In this document: positions 6,604-15,485 of the stretch, in pieces | Position numbering within the stretch: position 1 is the stretch's first letter | Layout: the number at the start of each line of letters is the position of its first letter | Virus record (IMG/VR): IMGVR_UViG_3300025138_013592 | Location: 1-40,364 of that record | Direction: 5' to 3' (one strand) | DNA: 40,364 bases | From: a virus | Notes under the pieces: model-generated | What the model was told of the DNA's origin: nothing | The model's input: only the letters and a program-made list of their open reading frames with translations | Database searches by the model: none | Translations under genes and position numbers: made by a program

Positions 6604-7503
6604 ATGCCTCTATCTGCCAACTGGCAAATTCTTCTTCAGGATCAACTAATGCGAGGAATCTTTTTCATGCATCCTCAAATGGCACTAGGGATGGTCAAGC
6701 AGTTCAGCGAGTTTGCTATCAAAGAAGCTTCTCTTGAGGAATTAAGAGCAGATTTCCAGCTTTTGGCCATGGATCACAATGGCGATGAGTACAGTGTTTA
6801 TGATGAGGCGCCTCAAGGCAGCGTTGCCAGGTTTCTTATCCATGGACCAATGCTCAAATATGGCACGTGGTATACCTACGGCACTTTAGAAATTGCCGAC
6901 AGGATCAGAGAGGCGGGATTGCATAAAAACATCTCAGCTATAGTTATCGACTATGATACAGGTGGCGGAGTGGTTTCATCAATTCCCCCACTATCTCAGG
7001 CTATCGCTGATGTGAGAAAAATGGGAAAGCCTGTTTTGGCAGAGGTAGATCTTTGCTGCTCAGCTGGGTTGTGGTCCGCTGCTGATTGCGATTGGATCAT
7101 TGCCAAAAACAGCCTATCATGTGAGATAGGATCCATTGGGGTGATGGCTGACTTCTGGGACATCGCACCCTACTACGAATCGCTTGGTTTAAAACACCAT
7201 AGGATAGAATCAAATCTATCAGAGGATAAAAACAAGCCATTCAACCTTGCACTCGCTGGTGATTATGATCTGATAAAAACAGAAACACTGGATCCACTCG
7301 CCCTCAAATTCCAAAATCACATCAAATCCAGAAGAGAAGGCAAAATAGATGAGTCAGCGCCTGGTATTTTAACAGGCCGCACAGTCTTCGCTGAGGATGC
7401 CCTCAAGTACGGTCTTATAGATGAGATCGGCACCGGACACACCGCCATCGAACGAGCCATTCAGCTCACTGAAGTAAAAAACTTTATTAACACTTATAAA
7501 TAA
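6604..7503 (+). CDS. S49 (SppA-like) prohead protease
   Basis: Predicted head-maturation serine protease of the SppA/ClpP-like crotonase fold. It would cleave the scaffold and the capsid N-terminus inside the procapsid. The S49 core is clear: IVIDYDTGGGVV (about 113-124), the nucleophile Ser153 in CCSAGLWSAA, and EIGSIGVM (174-181). The later segment LTGRTVFAEDALKYGLIDEIG is typical of the family C-terminus. The length of 299 residues fits phage S49 proteases. It lies directly before the major capsid gene, as expected, and is the first gene after phage-type promoter 1. Confidence 0.85.
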   Translation: MPLSANWQILLQDQLMRGIFFMHPQMALGMVKQFSEFAIKEASLEELRADFQLLAMDHNGDEYSVYDEAPQGSVARFLIHGPMLKYGTWYTYGTLEIADRIREAGLHKNISAIVIDYDTGGGVVSSIPPLSQAIADVRKMGKPVLAEVDLCCSAGLWSAADCDWIIAKNSLSCEIGSIGVMADFWDIAPYYESLGLKHHRIESNLSEDKNKPFNLALAGDYDLIKTETLDPLALKFQNHIKSRREGKIDESAPGILTGRTVFAEDALKYGLIDEIGTGHTAIERAIQLTEVKNFINTYK

Positions 7504-7511
7504 TTCGAATT

Positions 7512-9086
7512 ATGAACCAATTGCTCACCGTTATAAAAATTTTCCTCGGCAAAGAAAAATTTGCAGAGAAGGACGGAAAAGCTCACCTCACAGATGATGA
7601 GCTCGCTAAGGTCAAATCAATGTTCGGTGAAGAAACAGCCAAAATTGTCACCGATGCTTTGGCCAATGGTAACAACTCAGATGCCGAAGGGAACTCTGAG
7701 ATGGCAAAGTTGATCGCAGCTCTTGCAGATCAATCACAAAAACAAACTGCAGATTTCCAGAAGAAAATCAATGCACTTGCTGATGACAAAGACAAACTCA
7801 AGGCACTCATTGATGAACTGGCTGGAAAAGAAGAAGAAGACCCCGAACCTGAAATGGGAAAAAACCTTGCCCGAGATACCGCGAAACCTACCATTATGAA
7901 GGTTTCAGGTAAAAACCCTGTATATGCAGCCGCTTACGAGTTTTTGGAGACTGGACGCTCTTCAGTGAGTGCAGCCAACGAAAACGGAGATACCATCGAT
8001 GTATCCGAACTGAAAGCCGAATTTGGAACCTATCTGAATACCCAGCGAAACCTGGACATTCTCAGAAGAATCCTTACAGGCTTCACTACCGCTAAGTACA
8101 TGACCACCAAGATGGCCCTCACTGAGTGGAGAGCTACCCAGGCGATCATCACCAGTGTGGTTCAGCAGTTCTCTCCCAAGTGGACTCCAAACGGAAAAGT
8201 GAAGTTCCGCCCTTTGGTCATCAAGAACAGAAGGCAGAAAATCAACTTTCCTATCGTCCCTGCAGATGTGCTGGATTCTTATTTGCTGTATCTCTATGAT
8301 GAAGGCCTTCATCCTGATCAGATGCCTATCACCACTTACATCATGAATGTAATGGTACTTCCTCAGGCGCTTCAGGATATCGAACTCCGAATGGTTGCCA
8401 AAGGGCGCTATGAAGAGCTTGACTGGTCAGGTGTTTCTGATGGTGATGCGGGTACTCCTCCAGAGGATGGTTGTGATGGATTCGAAACCATATTGGTTGA
8501 TAGCAAGCCTCTCAGTGGCACTGCCAATGACACCTTTATCAATTACTTCCGACCAACTGTGACGTTCAATTGGGTCACCGCCACGGACCAGCAAGTACTC
8601 GATTTCATCAATGCGTTCGTGGATTGGATCAATCCACAGTATCAGACGATGATGGCGCCGGTTTTCTGCTCGCTGGACGTGTATAAGCGCTACAAGCGCG
8701 CGTACAAGAAGATTTGGGGCACAGGCTCCGGTCAGGATGGCGATTTCGGAAAGGATAAGATTGATTATTCAAACAACGTCCTCATTCCATTGGATTCCAT
8801 GTACCGATCACCGATCATTTTCTCCACACCGAAGGAGAACTTCATCAAACTTCGTCACAAAAACGAAGTACCAAATGTGATCAATGATGTACAGCGATTC
8901 AATTACCTGGTCAAACTCTTCGGTGAGTTCTGGTTCGGGGTTGGTTTTGCGCTTGGTGAGGCAGTTTTTGCCTACGTGCCGGATGGTTACGATCCTAAAG
9001 CTTCCATCAAGGGAGCTTGGGGAGACTTTGATGACTATCAGGGATACATAGGAGAAAGCGACGGATCATCCGGCGGTGGACTCTAA
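7512..9086 (+). CDS. Major capsid protein with fused scaffold domain
   Basis: Predicted shell protein, probably HK97-like. Residues 1-115 are charged and helical with a coiled-coil look (ADQSQKQTADFQKKINALADDKDKLKALI), followed by an acidic linker. This resembles a delta-domain or scaffold fused to the N-terminus, which the upstream protease would remove. The remaining 400 residues are the shell part, with no motif I can cite beyond position, size and the protease-to-capsid order. The protein ends in ESDGSSGGGL, a Ser/Gly tail shared with other virion proteins here. A terminator-like hairpin follows ten bases after the stop. Confidence 0.8.
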   Translation: MNQLLTVIKIFLGKEKFAEKDGKAHLTDDELAKVKSMFGEETAKIVTDALANGNNSDAEGNSEMAKLIAALADQSQKQTADFQKKINALADDKDKLKALIDELAGKEEEDPEPEMGKNLARDTAKPTIMKVSGKNPVYAAAYEFLETGRSSVSAANENGDTIDVSELKAEFGTYLNTQRNLDILRRILTGFTTAKYMTTKMALTEWRATQAIITSVVQQFSPKWTPNGKVKFRPLVIKNRRQKINFPIVPADVLDSYLLYLYDEGLHPDQMPITTYIMNVMVLPQALQDIELRMVAKGRYEELDWSGVSDGDAGTPPEDGCDGFETILVDSKPLSGTANDTFINYFRPTVTFNWVTATDQQVLDFINAFVDWINPQYQTMMAPVFCSLDVYKRYKRAYKKIWGTGSGQDGDFGKDKIDYSNNVLIPLDSMYRSPIIFSTPKENFIKLRHKNEVPNVINDVQRFNYLVKLFGEFWFGVGFALGEAVFAYVPDGYDPKASIKGAWGDFDDYQGYIGESDGSSGGGL

Positions 9087-9095
9087 TCATTAAAA

Positions 9096-9127
9096 AACAC
9101 TCCCTTTTCACGGGGAGTGTTCTTTCA
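9096..9127 (+). terminator. Intrinsic terminator or attenuator after the capsid gene
   Basis: AACACTCCC (9096-9104) pairs with GGGAGTGTT (9113-9121), followed by CTTTCATTTT. It lies inside the head gene block, so it probably reduces rather than stops downstream transcription. Confidence 0.75.
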
Positions 9128-9153
9128 TTTTCTCACATCAATTCTTAATAAAA

Positions 9154-9726
9154 ATGTCTTATAGCAACGTATCTATACCAAAAATTCCTGGCGCTGGATC
9201 TCCATCGGGCAAAGAACCAAACGTTCTGTTCATCAAGGTGAGTCAGATTCTCAAGGAAGACGGTTCGTACACCGGATTTCCCACGCGAGATGGAGTAAAA
9301 TCAGCTTCTGCCCTCACTCTCAAAGAGGGAGAAGCGGCTGTGGGTGTATACATTATCCCCACCACCATAAACCGTTTCGATTCCTCCGAAGGAGATGTCG
9401 ATAAAAAAGGTTGGCTGCACAATTTCATTGGAGAGCATCCGGGGGACGAAACTCCCTTCGCAGATTTCATGCAGGACAATCTCAATGAGGATTTCGTCAT
9501 CATCACCAGAGAGTGTGGTGATAGCAATGGCACCAGGCTTCACGGCACGCCGTGCACACCTATGCAATTTGCAGCAGAGGGTCAGGACTCCAATGAGGGT
9601 AAGATTACCACCCTCACCTGTGTCACTACCCAAAGATTGAAATTCAAAAGCATGCACTACGTTCATGACCTGCCTGACATTGCAGCAGATTATGAAACCG
9701 GATCCTCGGGATCAGGAGGTCTCTAA
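9154..9726 (+). CDS. Putative virion protein (decoration or tail-tube candidate), 190 aa
   Basis: No named family recognised. The product is soluble, with a beta-rich centre (GVYIIPTTINRF, DFVIITREC) and several Gly/Asp turns. It ends in ETGSSGSGGL, nearly the same Ser/Gly tail as the capsid protein. Position directly after the capsid gene, in its own segment bounded by two terminator hairpins, suggests a product needed in high copy such as a decoration protein. A major tail-tube role is also possible because no other tube gene was identified. Function is inferred from context only. Confidence 0.6.
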   Translation: MSYSNVSIPKIPGAGSPSGKEPNVLFIKVSQILKEDGSYTGFPTRDGVKSASALTLKEGEAAVGVYIIPTTINRFDSSEGDVDKKGWLHNFIGEHPGDETPFADFMQDNLNEDFVIITRECGDSNGTRLHGTPCTPMQFAAEGQDSNEGKITTLTCVTTQRLKFKSMHYVHDLPDIAADYETGSSGSGGL

Positions 9727-9747
9727 AAACAACTTTCGCTTCTTTCC

Positions 9748-9783
9748 ATTCACTCACCTCCCCGTAGGTGAGTGAATTTTTCC
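9748..9783 (+). terminator. Strong intrinsic terminator
   Basis: A 12-bp perfect stem, ATTCACTCACCT (9748-9759) with AGGTGAGTGAAT (9766-9777), is followed directly by TTTT. No phage-type promoter follows it, so the genes behind it depend on read-through or antitermination. Confidence 0.85.
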
Positions 9784-9806
9784 TTTCACCTTTTTCCATA
9801 TCAATC

Positions 9807-10766
9807 ATGTCCAAATCAAAAAAATCAAAAAAGGCAACCACCTCTAAGACTAAAGCTCCTGTTCAGGGATCTTCCACCATGGGAGGTGTTGATGATGTTC
9901 AGGGCTCATCTTCTGGCGGCATAGACACTCAGGAAGCTGTCGAATCTCTTCGGATAGAGCATGACTATGAGTTAGCGTCCGCATCACGTATTACCGTGGT
10001 TATTCCTTACAAAGCCTCACCAGCCAAAGGCAAAGAATTGCTCTTTGCCCTTAGAGCGTGGGATAAGTTTATACCAAACTGCAGGGTGATCATTATTGGT
10101 GATGATCCGGGCCCCTCCATTCGTACTACCGATAGCCCATTCGGTGACGATGGAGTAATCCATTTGGAGCATACGCCCACCTCTCCAAACCCTCAGATAG
10201 ACGTAGCTCAAAAGCTCCTGTTAGCTTGCGAATCACATCTGGTAAATGATTATTTCATTCTTTCCAATGATGACATCTATCCCGTATGTCCCATCACCAT
10301 CACAGACATTGATATGCACGTGGCCATGGGCCGCTTAGGTGTTCGTGGCGCTGCTGGTAGTATGTATAGATCAAACTCCGCAAACACGCTAAATGCCCTT
10401 CAAAAAGAAGGGATAAAGTCCCCGTTTGATTTTGCCACACATACCCCTTCAGTTTTTTGGAAAAAAGAGCTGAAAGAGATAATCCTCAGATTCAAAGCCA
10501 CAGAAGTGGGCCACCTGGTAGGTACTCTCTATTTCAATGTGGTTTGGAAAGATCACAGACCTATCATTGTTGACAATGGCATCAACGATAAGCACGTCGG
10601 TGCTAAGCAGTACGTTGCCTCAGTGTTCAAGAGTGGCACCAAACCTGAGCTGATTAGACGGGTTTTTGCTGAACGGAAATTCATCAACAACAATGACAGT
10701 GGATGGGATGGTGTTCTCCCGTTTCTCCGAAAGACTTTCCCTGACAAGTCACGCTTCGAATCATGA
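9807..10766 (+). CDS. Glycosyltransferase-like protein (GT-A/stealth-like), 319 aa
   Basis: Predicted sugar-transfer enzyme. The start at 9807 is chosen because the frame's earlier ATG (9768) lies inside the terminator stem. Residues 1-45 are a Lys/Ser/Thr-rich leader with two Ser/Gly patches (GSSTMGG and GSSSGG). A GT-A-like core follows: ITVVIPYK (62-69), VIIIGDD (94-100) and the metal-binding-like SNDD (153-156) in YFILSNDD. HTPSVFWKKEL near residue 212 recalls stealth-type capsular phosphotransferases. It sits between virion genes and the lysis genes and overlaps the endolysin by four bases. Modification of virion proteins or of the host surface is inferred. Confidence 0.7.
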   Translation: MSKSKKSKKATTSKTKAPVQGSSTMGGVDDVQGSSSGGIDTQEAVESLRIEHDYELASASRITVVIPYKASPAKGKELLFALRAWDKFIPNCRVIIIGDDPGPSIRTTDSPFGDDGVIHLEHTPTSPNPQIDVAQKLLLACESHLVNDYFILSNDDIYPVCPITITDIDMHVAMGRLGVRGAAGSMYRSNSANTLNALQKEGIKSPFDFATHTPSVFWKKELKEIILRFKATEVGHLVGTLYFNVVWKDHRPIIVDNGINDKHVGAKQYVASVFKSGTKPELIRRVFAERKFINNNDSGWDGVLPFLRKTFPDKSRFES

Positions 10767-11341
10767 CACACTCAGAAGTAAAAGCCTTATTCGAATCCCA
10801 TGGTCATAAATTCTATGATCATGGGGTTTACAATGTGAACCTTTTCGGTATTCGCTCAAAATCCACCCTGGTGGATCAGTTTGACGATGTATTGGGGATT
10901 GCCTTCCGGGATGACTTTGGCAATGGCATCGTACTTGAGCACCGTGGCACCACCAAGCCGGGATTGTACTGGCTTCGTGAGAAAATGGGCAATCACCAGG
11001 GCACCTTTATTTTGGCTCCCGGCCAGTATCCCAGATGCTGGAAAATTGCCGAGCACAAAGGGTATGAAGCCTTGGTTCAGGTAGGTAGCCCCTTTCGGGG
11101 TTGGAGAGATGCCAACAAGGATGGTAAGCTGGACCCCAATGGAAACATACACCGGGATGTCACCGGGCTCAATATGCACACCACGTCATTCAAGAGCGAC
11201 GTAGAGGTGGTTGGGGCCTACTCAGCCGGTTGCCAGGTTCGTCAAAGGGCTGATGATCACATTGTCGTCATGTCAATACTTAAGCGAAGTGCCGAACTAT
11301 ACGGAAATTCATTTTCATACACCTTAATAGACGCATCATGA
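10763..11341 (+). CDS. Putative endolysin (peptidoglycan peptidase-like), 192 aa
   Basis: Predicted cell-wall hydrolase for lysis. The C-terminal half has NMHT (His139) followed by YSAGCQV (Cys157), the His...Ser-x-Gly-Cys arrangement of L,D-transpeptidase-like catalytic sites and of a family of phage wall enzymes. An EF-hand-like loop, DANKDGKLD (116-124), suggests calcium binding. There is no signal peptide, so release would need a holin, and the next gene (ATGA overlap) encodes a small one-pass membrane protein that fits this. I am sure of the lysis context but less sure of the exact bond cleaved. Confidence 0.7.
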   Translation: MTHSEVKALFESHGHKFYDHGVYNVNLFGIRSKSTLVDQFDDVLGIAFRDDFGNGIVLEHRGTTKPGLYWLREKMGNHQGTFILAPGQYPRCWKIAEHKGYEALVQVGSPFRGWRDANKDGKLDPNGNIHRDVTGLNMHTTSFKSDVEVVGAYSAGCQVRQRADDHIVVMSILKRSAELYGNSFSYTLIDAS

Positions 11342-11586
11342 GCGATAAAAAACCATTTAAAGAAACCATAGTAGCCCAGGTGGGCAAAAGCCTACTTAAA
11401 GGAGTCACCAGGTCTATCCCAGTAGTGGGAGACGTGGTAGAAAACATCACAAGCGAGGATGGAGGAAAAGGGAACGTAGACTATCGTAAACTAGCAACAC
11501 AAGTCATCAGAATCATCACTTTCGGTGTGTTGGTCTGGCAGTTTGTAAAAGGAAACATCCCATTGGATCAGATTCTAAACTTTTAA
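11338..11586 (+). CDS. Putative holin, 82 aa
   Basis: A small protein with a single clear hydrophobic segment (about residues 53-72, VIRIITFGVLVWQFV). A Gly/Val-rich amphipathic N-terminal part (LLKGVTRSIPVVGDVVENI) may also touch the membrane. It overlaps the endolysin gene by four bases and is followed by a strong terminator, so it closes the lysis cassette. Holin assignment rests on size, topology and position. Confidence 0.6.
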   Translation: MSDKKPFKETIVAQVGKSLLKGVTRSIPVVGDVVENITSEDGGKGNVDYRKLATQVIRIITFGVLVWQFVKGNIPLDQILNF

Positions 11587-11611
11587 TCAGAAGCTTTGAT
11601 TGGTGGTTGAG

Positions 11612-11643
11612 TCGGGTGCTGAGAAATCACACCCGATTTTTTA
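11612..11643 (+). terminator. Intrinsic terminator after the lysis genes
   Basis: TCGGGTG (11612-11618) pairs with CACCCGA (11630-11636), with a run of seven T directly after. It ends the head and lysis block that starts at 6540. Confidence 0.85.
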
Positions 11644-11656
11644 ATTAAATACATCA

Positions 11657-12214
11657 ATGCGAAACCTACCATTATCACCACCCCCGCGTATAACTGCCAG
11701 GCCTGCACACCCTGCACCGGCCAAAGCCACCCCACCTCGAAAACCCTTCAGAGAGCAATACCCATTCCTTTCTTCACCCGAGTGCCCACCAGAGCTTAAA
11801 ATATTAGCCACTCAAAAATTCACGGCCTACCTCGCCTACAAGGAAGCCCATGCACAGCTTTTTGATTGCACCACTCTGGACGAAAGTTTTCTCACCGTCA
11901 AGCAGCTTGTAGAAAACTACATCGAGAATCAATCCATCTTCAACGAACTCAAATACTATGGCGAGCACGGTCATGTTCTTGGCAAGCACCCGGTATTCAA
12001 AGAGTACCAGGAGATCAGGAAGCTACGCCAGCTAAATCCCGTCGAACTTTATATTCTGCAAGAGAAGCTCCGGCATAACATCTGGCGCATTCAGCATCAA
12101 CTCAAGTCCAGCAAGCAGCCTCACTTGCGCGTCCAGAGAGAGCGGCGCTTGCACCAAAAACAAGCCCAGCTTCAGGAGATCACCCGATTGATAAAGCAGT
12201 ACACCAAAACTTAA
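11657..12214 (+). CDS. Hypothetical basic protein, 185 aa
   Basis: Not recognised. Residues 1-35 are Pro/Ala-rich and disordered (PLSPPPRITARPAHPAPAKATPPRKP would fall here). The rest is helical, with a basic C-terminal region rich in Gln, Arg and Lys (RRLHQKQAQLQEITRLIKQY) that could be coiled coil or bind nucleic acid. It lies between the lysis terminator and the terminase promoter. No promoter of the repeated type precedes it. A packaging-associated role is possible but unproven. Confidence 0.55.
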   Translation: MRNLPLSPPPRITARPAHPAPAKATPPRKPFREQYPFLSSPECPPELKILATQKFTAYLAYKEAHAQLFDCTTLDESFLTVKQLVENYIENQSIFNELKYYGEHGHVLGKHPVFKEYQEIRKLRQLNPVELYILQEKLRHNIWRIQHQLKSSKQPHLRVQRERRLHQKQAQLQEITRLIKQYTKT

Positions 12215-12236
12215 CTTATAAGTGAACTAACCCTCA

Positions 12237-12270
12237 GTCCTTTCCATGATTTACCGCTTTCATAATTTCA
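12237..12270 (+). promoter_or_regulatory. Phage-type promoter 2: GTCCTTTC-N18-TAATTTCA
   Basis: GTCCTTTC at 12237-12244 and TAATTTCA at 12263-12270 are 18 bases apart. The box ends eight bases before the ATG at 12278, so the leader would be extremely short. It drives the terminase block. Confidence 0.75.
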
Positions 12271-12277
12271 CTATACC

Positions 12278-12472
12278 ATGTCAAAGATCAAGTCCCTCAC
12301 CATTGAAGGGGTAAGAATCCCCCTTTCCACACCCTGCCAGGCAACCCCAGGCAGGCAGATCACTCCCGCTTGCTCCATCATCCTTCAGAGAGATGACTGT
12401 GCCCGTGGTGAGATTCAGCAGCTTTATTGCACCACATGTGCCGAGGTAGTTTTTCAGAATGTAATCCGATGA
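12278..12472 (+). CDS. Hypothetical Cys-containing protein, 64 aa
   Basis: Unknown. It has six Cys residues, including a C-terminal CTTC (YCTTCAEVVFQN), so a small zinc-binding fold is possible. It is the first gene after phage-type promoter 2 and lies five bases before the small-terminase gene, which supports it as a real member of the packaging operon. Confidence 0.5.
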   Translation: MSKIKSLTIEGVRIPLSTPCQATPGRQITPACSIILQRDDCARGEIQQLYCTTCAEVVFQNVIR

Positions 12473-12476
12473 CGTC

Positions 12477-13421
12477 ATGAAGCATAACCTCGAAATCACA
12501 GAAGAAACCGGAAATATCATTGAGAACCTGGCGTCGCTTGCATACACCACAGCCGAGATGGCCATCTATTTCGATGTTGACCCAATCGTTTTTCAGTCAC
12601 TGGCAGACAATAAAGAGTCAAAAGTCTACTACCATATCAAGCGTGGCCAGACCATCGGCATAGCCAATGAGGAAATGGCCCTTCTGGATGAAGTTGTGTC
12701 AGGAAAAAAGAAAGCAGAGGCCTCCAAAAGACTTCATGAGATCCGTCGAAATAGGTCGTGGGATATTTCCAAAATTGACATCTTCGGAGGCTTTGAGGAC
12801 TCCCGGTCAGGCCGGGAATCATTCGAAAAACTCAAAGATTACATCGAGTCAGGATCTATCAATAAACTCTCTGCAGAGGAAGCCATATACATTGAGGCAC
12901 TCACCCTGTTCAATTCCATGACTCGTAAATATGGTCGTCGAAACACCATCAGGTTTTTCACCGGCCCTCCTTTCAATCTCAAGTATACGCGTGCCTCGGA
13001 AATGCACGATGAGGCAATCAACCTCTTCTATACCGATCGAAATATCGAAAAGAAGGCCCTTCGAAACCTCAAGGCAGACCAGCTGGAGGAAGCGGCCATT
13101 CTCGCGCGTGACATGGCCCGGTCATCTAAAGACCTGGATGTATACGGAAACCTGATCATGAAAGCCGCCAAACTCCAGGAGCTGGACCGGCCAGATATCG
13201 AGAAGCTCCCTGCCGATGTATACATGAAGCCAGTTAGGGTTTATTCCCTGGACACCACACACATTGGATTGCCTCTCATCAACCGTCAGGAGCTCGCAGA
13301 GCAAATTGAAGCGCTCGAAATCCCCGAACGTGACAAAATGAGATTAACACAGGATGCACTCATGGCACCTTTCAATATTGAAGACACACTCAATGGCCTG
13401 GAGGAAGAAAGTAAGCATTGA
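12477..13421 (+). CDS. Putative terminase small subunit, 314 aa
   Basis: Predicted DNA-recognition subunit of the packaging motor. Residues about 18-60 fit the helix-turn-helix seen in many small terminases (LASLAYTTAEMAIYFDVDPIVF), followed by a charged helix ending in EEMALLDEVVSGKKKAEA. The protein is longer than usual for a small terminase (150-200 residues), so the C-terminal 200 residues are an extra domain of unknown role. It overlaps the start of the large terminase, the strongest support for this call. Confidence 0.65.
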   Translation: MKHNLEITEETGNIIENLASLAYTTAEMAIYFDVDPIVFQSLADNKESKVYYHIKRGQTIGIANEEMALLDEVVSGKKKAEASKRLHEIRRNRSWDISKIDIFGGFEDSRSGRESFEKLKDYIESGSINKLSAEEAIYIEALTLFNSMTRKYGRRNTIRFFTGPPFNLKYTRASEMHDEAINLFYTDRNIEKKALRNLKADQLEEAAILARDMARSSKDLDVYGNLIMKAAKLQELDRPDIEKLPADVYMKPVRVYSLDTTHIGLPLINRQELAEQIEALEIPERDKMRLTQDALMAPFNIEDTLNGLEEESKH

Positions 13422-15159
13422 TAGCCAAAACGTAAAGCCAACTTTTGCAAATTGGCTTTCGCAGATGTGCATGATGATCATGCCACGGTTTTTCTACGTC
13501 ATCGCCGGTCGTGGATCATCCAAAACCACCGATTTCCAGGTGGAGCGCCTTATCGAAATGATGTTCGATATGCCCGGAGCCCCGGTGTGTTGGGTATCAG
13601 ACTCATACACAAACCTCCAGCAAAACGTCCTGCCTACGGTCATGGAAGGCTTAGCCCTCAAAGGATTCTATGAGGGGGTTCACTATGTCAAAGAGAAAGC
13701 TCCTCCGGTGTTCACTGAAGCGGAGAAAGCAGACCTCTCACCAGGTATTCGCGAACACTTCTGGAAACCTTATAATCAGTTCGCAGGGTATAAGCACACC
13801 ATCATATTCTTCACCGGTCTCAACATTACTTTCGCTTCTCTGGATAGACCCGCTTCTCTCGCCGGTCGAAACTATGTACACGTATTTGGGGATGAGGTTA
13901 AGTATTTCCGCGAGGATCGCATTTCCAATCTGCTCAAAGCGGTCAGAGGGTATCGAGTCAAGTATGGAAACTCCGTGTTCTACCGTGGCCACACCATGAC
14001 CACCGATATGCCAGACACCACCAAGATCGGCCAGTACGATTGGATTCTCAAACAAGGCAAAAAGATGAGCACCAGGATGATCATGCTCATCCTCAAAACC
14101 GCCTTTGTGGTGAACGAGTCTTTGCAGGAATACCTTGTGGCTTGTGAAGAGCTGGAAGCATCCAGCACCAAAAGCGTCGAGCTTCGCGAAACCAAAGTCA
14201 AAAAACACCGCACATGGCAGCGCTGGAAGGAGCGTTGGACTTCCCTCAGACTATTGCCGGATAGCCACACATTCTTCTATATCGCATCCAGCTTTGTCAA
14301 CGCCGATATCCTTACGCCTGCTTGGTTCAAAGATGCCTTCGAGTCAGATTTCAGCGACAATAAGACGGCCATTCTGAGCATGAAACCTCGGCTGGAGTCT
14401 GGTGATTTGTTTTACGCCAATATAGAGCCTCGGCACTTTTACGAGGATGGCACCAACGATATGTGGGCAGATAAGTTTGGCCTTTCTGATCAGGAGGATT
14501 GTCGCATCCTCAAATATCACGACCTCACTAAGGCCATTGATGGTGGTGCCGACTTTGGCAACATGATGAGCCTCAGTCTGGCTCAGATGCGTGGAGCTCA
14601 TTATCGGGTTACCAATTTTATATATGCGCTCTCTCCGGAGTGGACACGCCAGTGGGCAGATAAGTTTATCGCATTCTACAAACCACATAGGGAAAAAATC
14701 CTCAACCTCTATTACGACCGTGCTGCCAACAACTACGCCAAACAAGGGCAGGATCTGGCTAACCAGCTAAAAAAAGACATCGAAAGGGATGGTAATGGCA
14801 AGCCCACTGGCTGGAAAGTTATCCTAATGTCAGAGGGACAGGGCAATATTGACCAGGATCTGGAATACAACTTCATGCAGGAGCTTTTCAGTGAAAGCAG
14901 AAAAGGCCTGCCAAAAGTCCTCATTGATAAGCACAGATGTAAGCCTGTCATGTGTAGCCTGGAAAACGCCCGAACCCGGGTAAACAGGAAAGGAAAAATA
15001 GCTAAAGACAAGAGCTCAGAGCAGCTCCCTGTTCATAGGCTTCCCTTAGAGTCTACTAACCCATCGGATAGTTTCAAGTACCTCATGATGAGGAAGACAT
15101 GGCGCATCCTCGTTTCTGGAGGCAAAAAACCATACACGGGCACGACATCCGTCATATAA
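13393..15159 (+). CDS. Terminase large subunit (packaging ATPase/nuclease)
   Basis: Predicted ATP-driven motor and nuclease that loads DNA into the prohead. With the ATG at 13393 the protein has 588 residues; an in-frame ATG at 13354 would add 13. Walker A is AGRGSSKTT (38-46) and Walker B is YVHVFGDE (161-168). The nuclease domain begins around DGGADFGN, whose Asp residues fit the first metal-binding position of the RNase H-like fold. The second half has LNLYYDRAANNY and other features of Bacteroidota phage terminases. The start lies inside the 3' end of the small-terminase gene. Confidence 0.88.
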   Translation: MAWRKKVSIDSQNVKPTFANWLSQMCMMIMPRFFYVIAGRGSSKTTDFQVERLIEMMFDMPGAPVCWVSDSYTNLQQNVLPTVMEGLALKGFYEGVHYVKEKAPPVFTEAEKADLSPGIREHFWKPYNQFAGYKHTIIFFTGLNITFASLDRPASLAGRNYVHVFGDEVKYFREDRISNLLKAVRGYRVKYGNSVFYRGHTMTTDMPDTTKIGQYDWILKQGKKMSTRMIMLILKTAFVVNESLQEYLVACEELEASSTKSVELRETKVKKHRTWQRWKERWTSLRLLPDSHTFFYIASSFVNADILTPAWFKDAFESDFSDNKTAILSMKPRLESGDLFYANIEPRHFYEDGTNDMWADKFGLSDQEDCRILKYHDLTKAIDGGADFGNMMSLSLAQMRGAHYRVTNFIYALSPEWTRQWADKFIAFYKPHREKILNLYYDRAANNYAKQGQDLANQLKKDIERDGNGKPTGWKVILMSEGQGNIDQDLEYNFMQELFSESRKGLPKVLIDKHRCKPVMCSLENARTRVNRKGKIAKDKSSEQLPVHRLPLESTNPSDSFKYLMMRKTWRILVSGGKKPYTGTTSVI

Positions 15160-15170
15160 CTCTCAAAATC

Positions 15171-15443
15171 ATGGACATATATCAGGCACTCAACGAAATG
15201 CGAAAACTCTCCAAGCAGAAGCAGCCTTTCTCCTTCAAGTTTATGAGTTACAATAGATCCACTCAATCCACAGAGGGGATTGTTGAGGTGCCACGTGCAT
15301 GGCTCACACGCCGTTCCAAAATCGTCCAGTTCGAAAACTCCGAAATCATAGAACCTTACTACGACCTCACTCAGCACGAAAGCCGCCGGTTCTATCAATG
15401 TACGCTCATGGAGTTCAATGGTCAAAAAGTAGAGATGTCCTAA
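15171..15443 (+). CDS. Hypothetical protein between terminase and portal, 90 aa
   Basis: Unknown small basic protein. ATG 15171 is chosen since upstream in-frame codons overlap the terminase. The middle is beta-like (FKFMSYNRSTQSTEGIVEVPRAWL). Its place between terminase and portal suggests a small head or packaging factor. There are no membrane segments or metal motifs. Confidence 0.55.
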   Translation: MDIYQALNEMRKLSKQKQPFSFKFMSYNRSTQSTEGIVEVPRAWLTRRSKIVQFENSEIIEPYYDLTQHESRRFYQCTLMEFNGQKVEMS

Positions 15444-15447
15444 ACCC

Positions 15448-15481
15448 GTCCTTTCTCTTTTTTACACAAATCCTAATTTCA
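15448..15481 (+). promoter_or_regulatory. Phage-type promoter 3: GTCCTTTC-N18-TAATTTCA
   Basis: GTCCTTTC at 15448-15455 and TAATTTCA at 15474-15481 are 18 bases apart. The -7 box is identical to that of promoter 2. It lies just before the portal gene (ATG 15486), giving an almost leaderless message. Confidence 0.75.
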
Positions 15482-15485
15482 TACC

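Noticed and set aside
9119-9146. GTTCTTTC at 9119-9126 as an eighth phage-type promoter
   Set aside because: One mismatch in the octamer, and the sequence 18 bases on is TTAATAAA, which is not a -7 box. It also overlaps the terminator tail.
9768-9806. Upstream start (ATG-less extension from 9768) for the glycosyltransferase
   Set aside because: It begins inside the terminator stem and would add residues coded by a hairpin and T tract. ATG 9807 is the sensible start.
9780-9813. TTCCTTTC at 9780-9787 as a phage-type promoter for the 9807 gene
   Set aside because: The position 18 bases downstream falls on the start codon (CATGTCCA), with no TAnnTT box. It is probably the terminator's T-rich tail.
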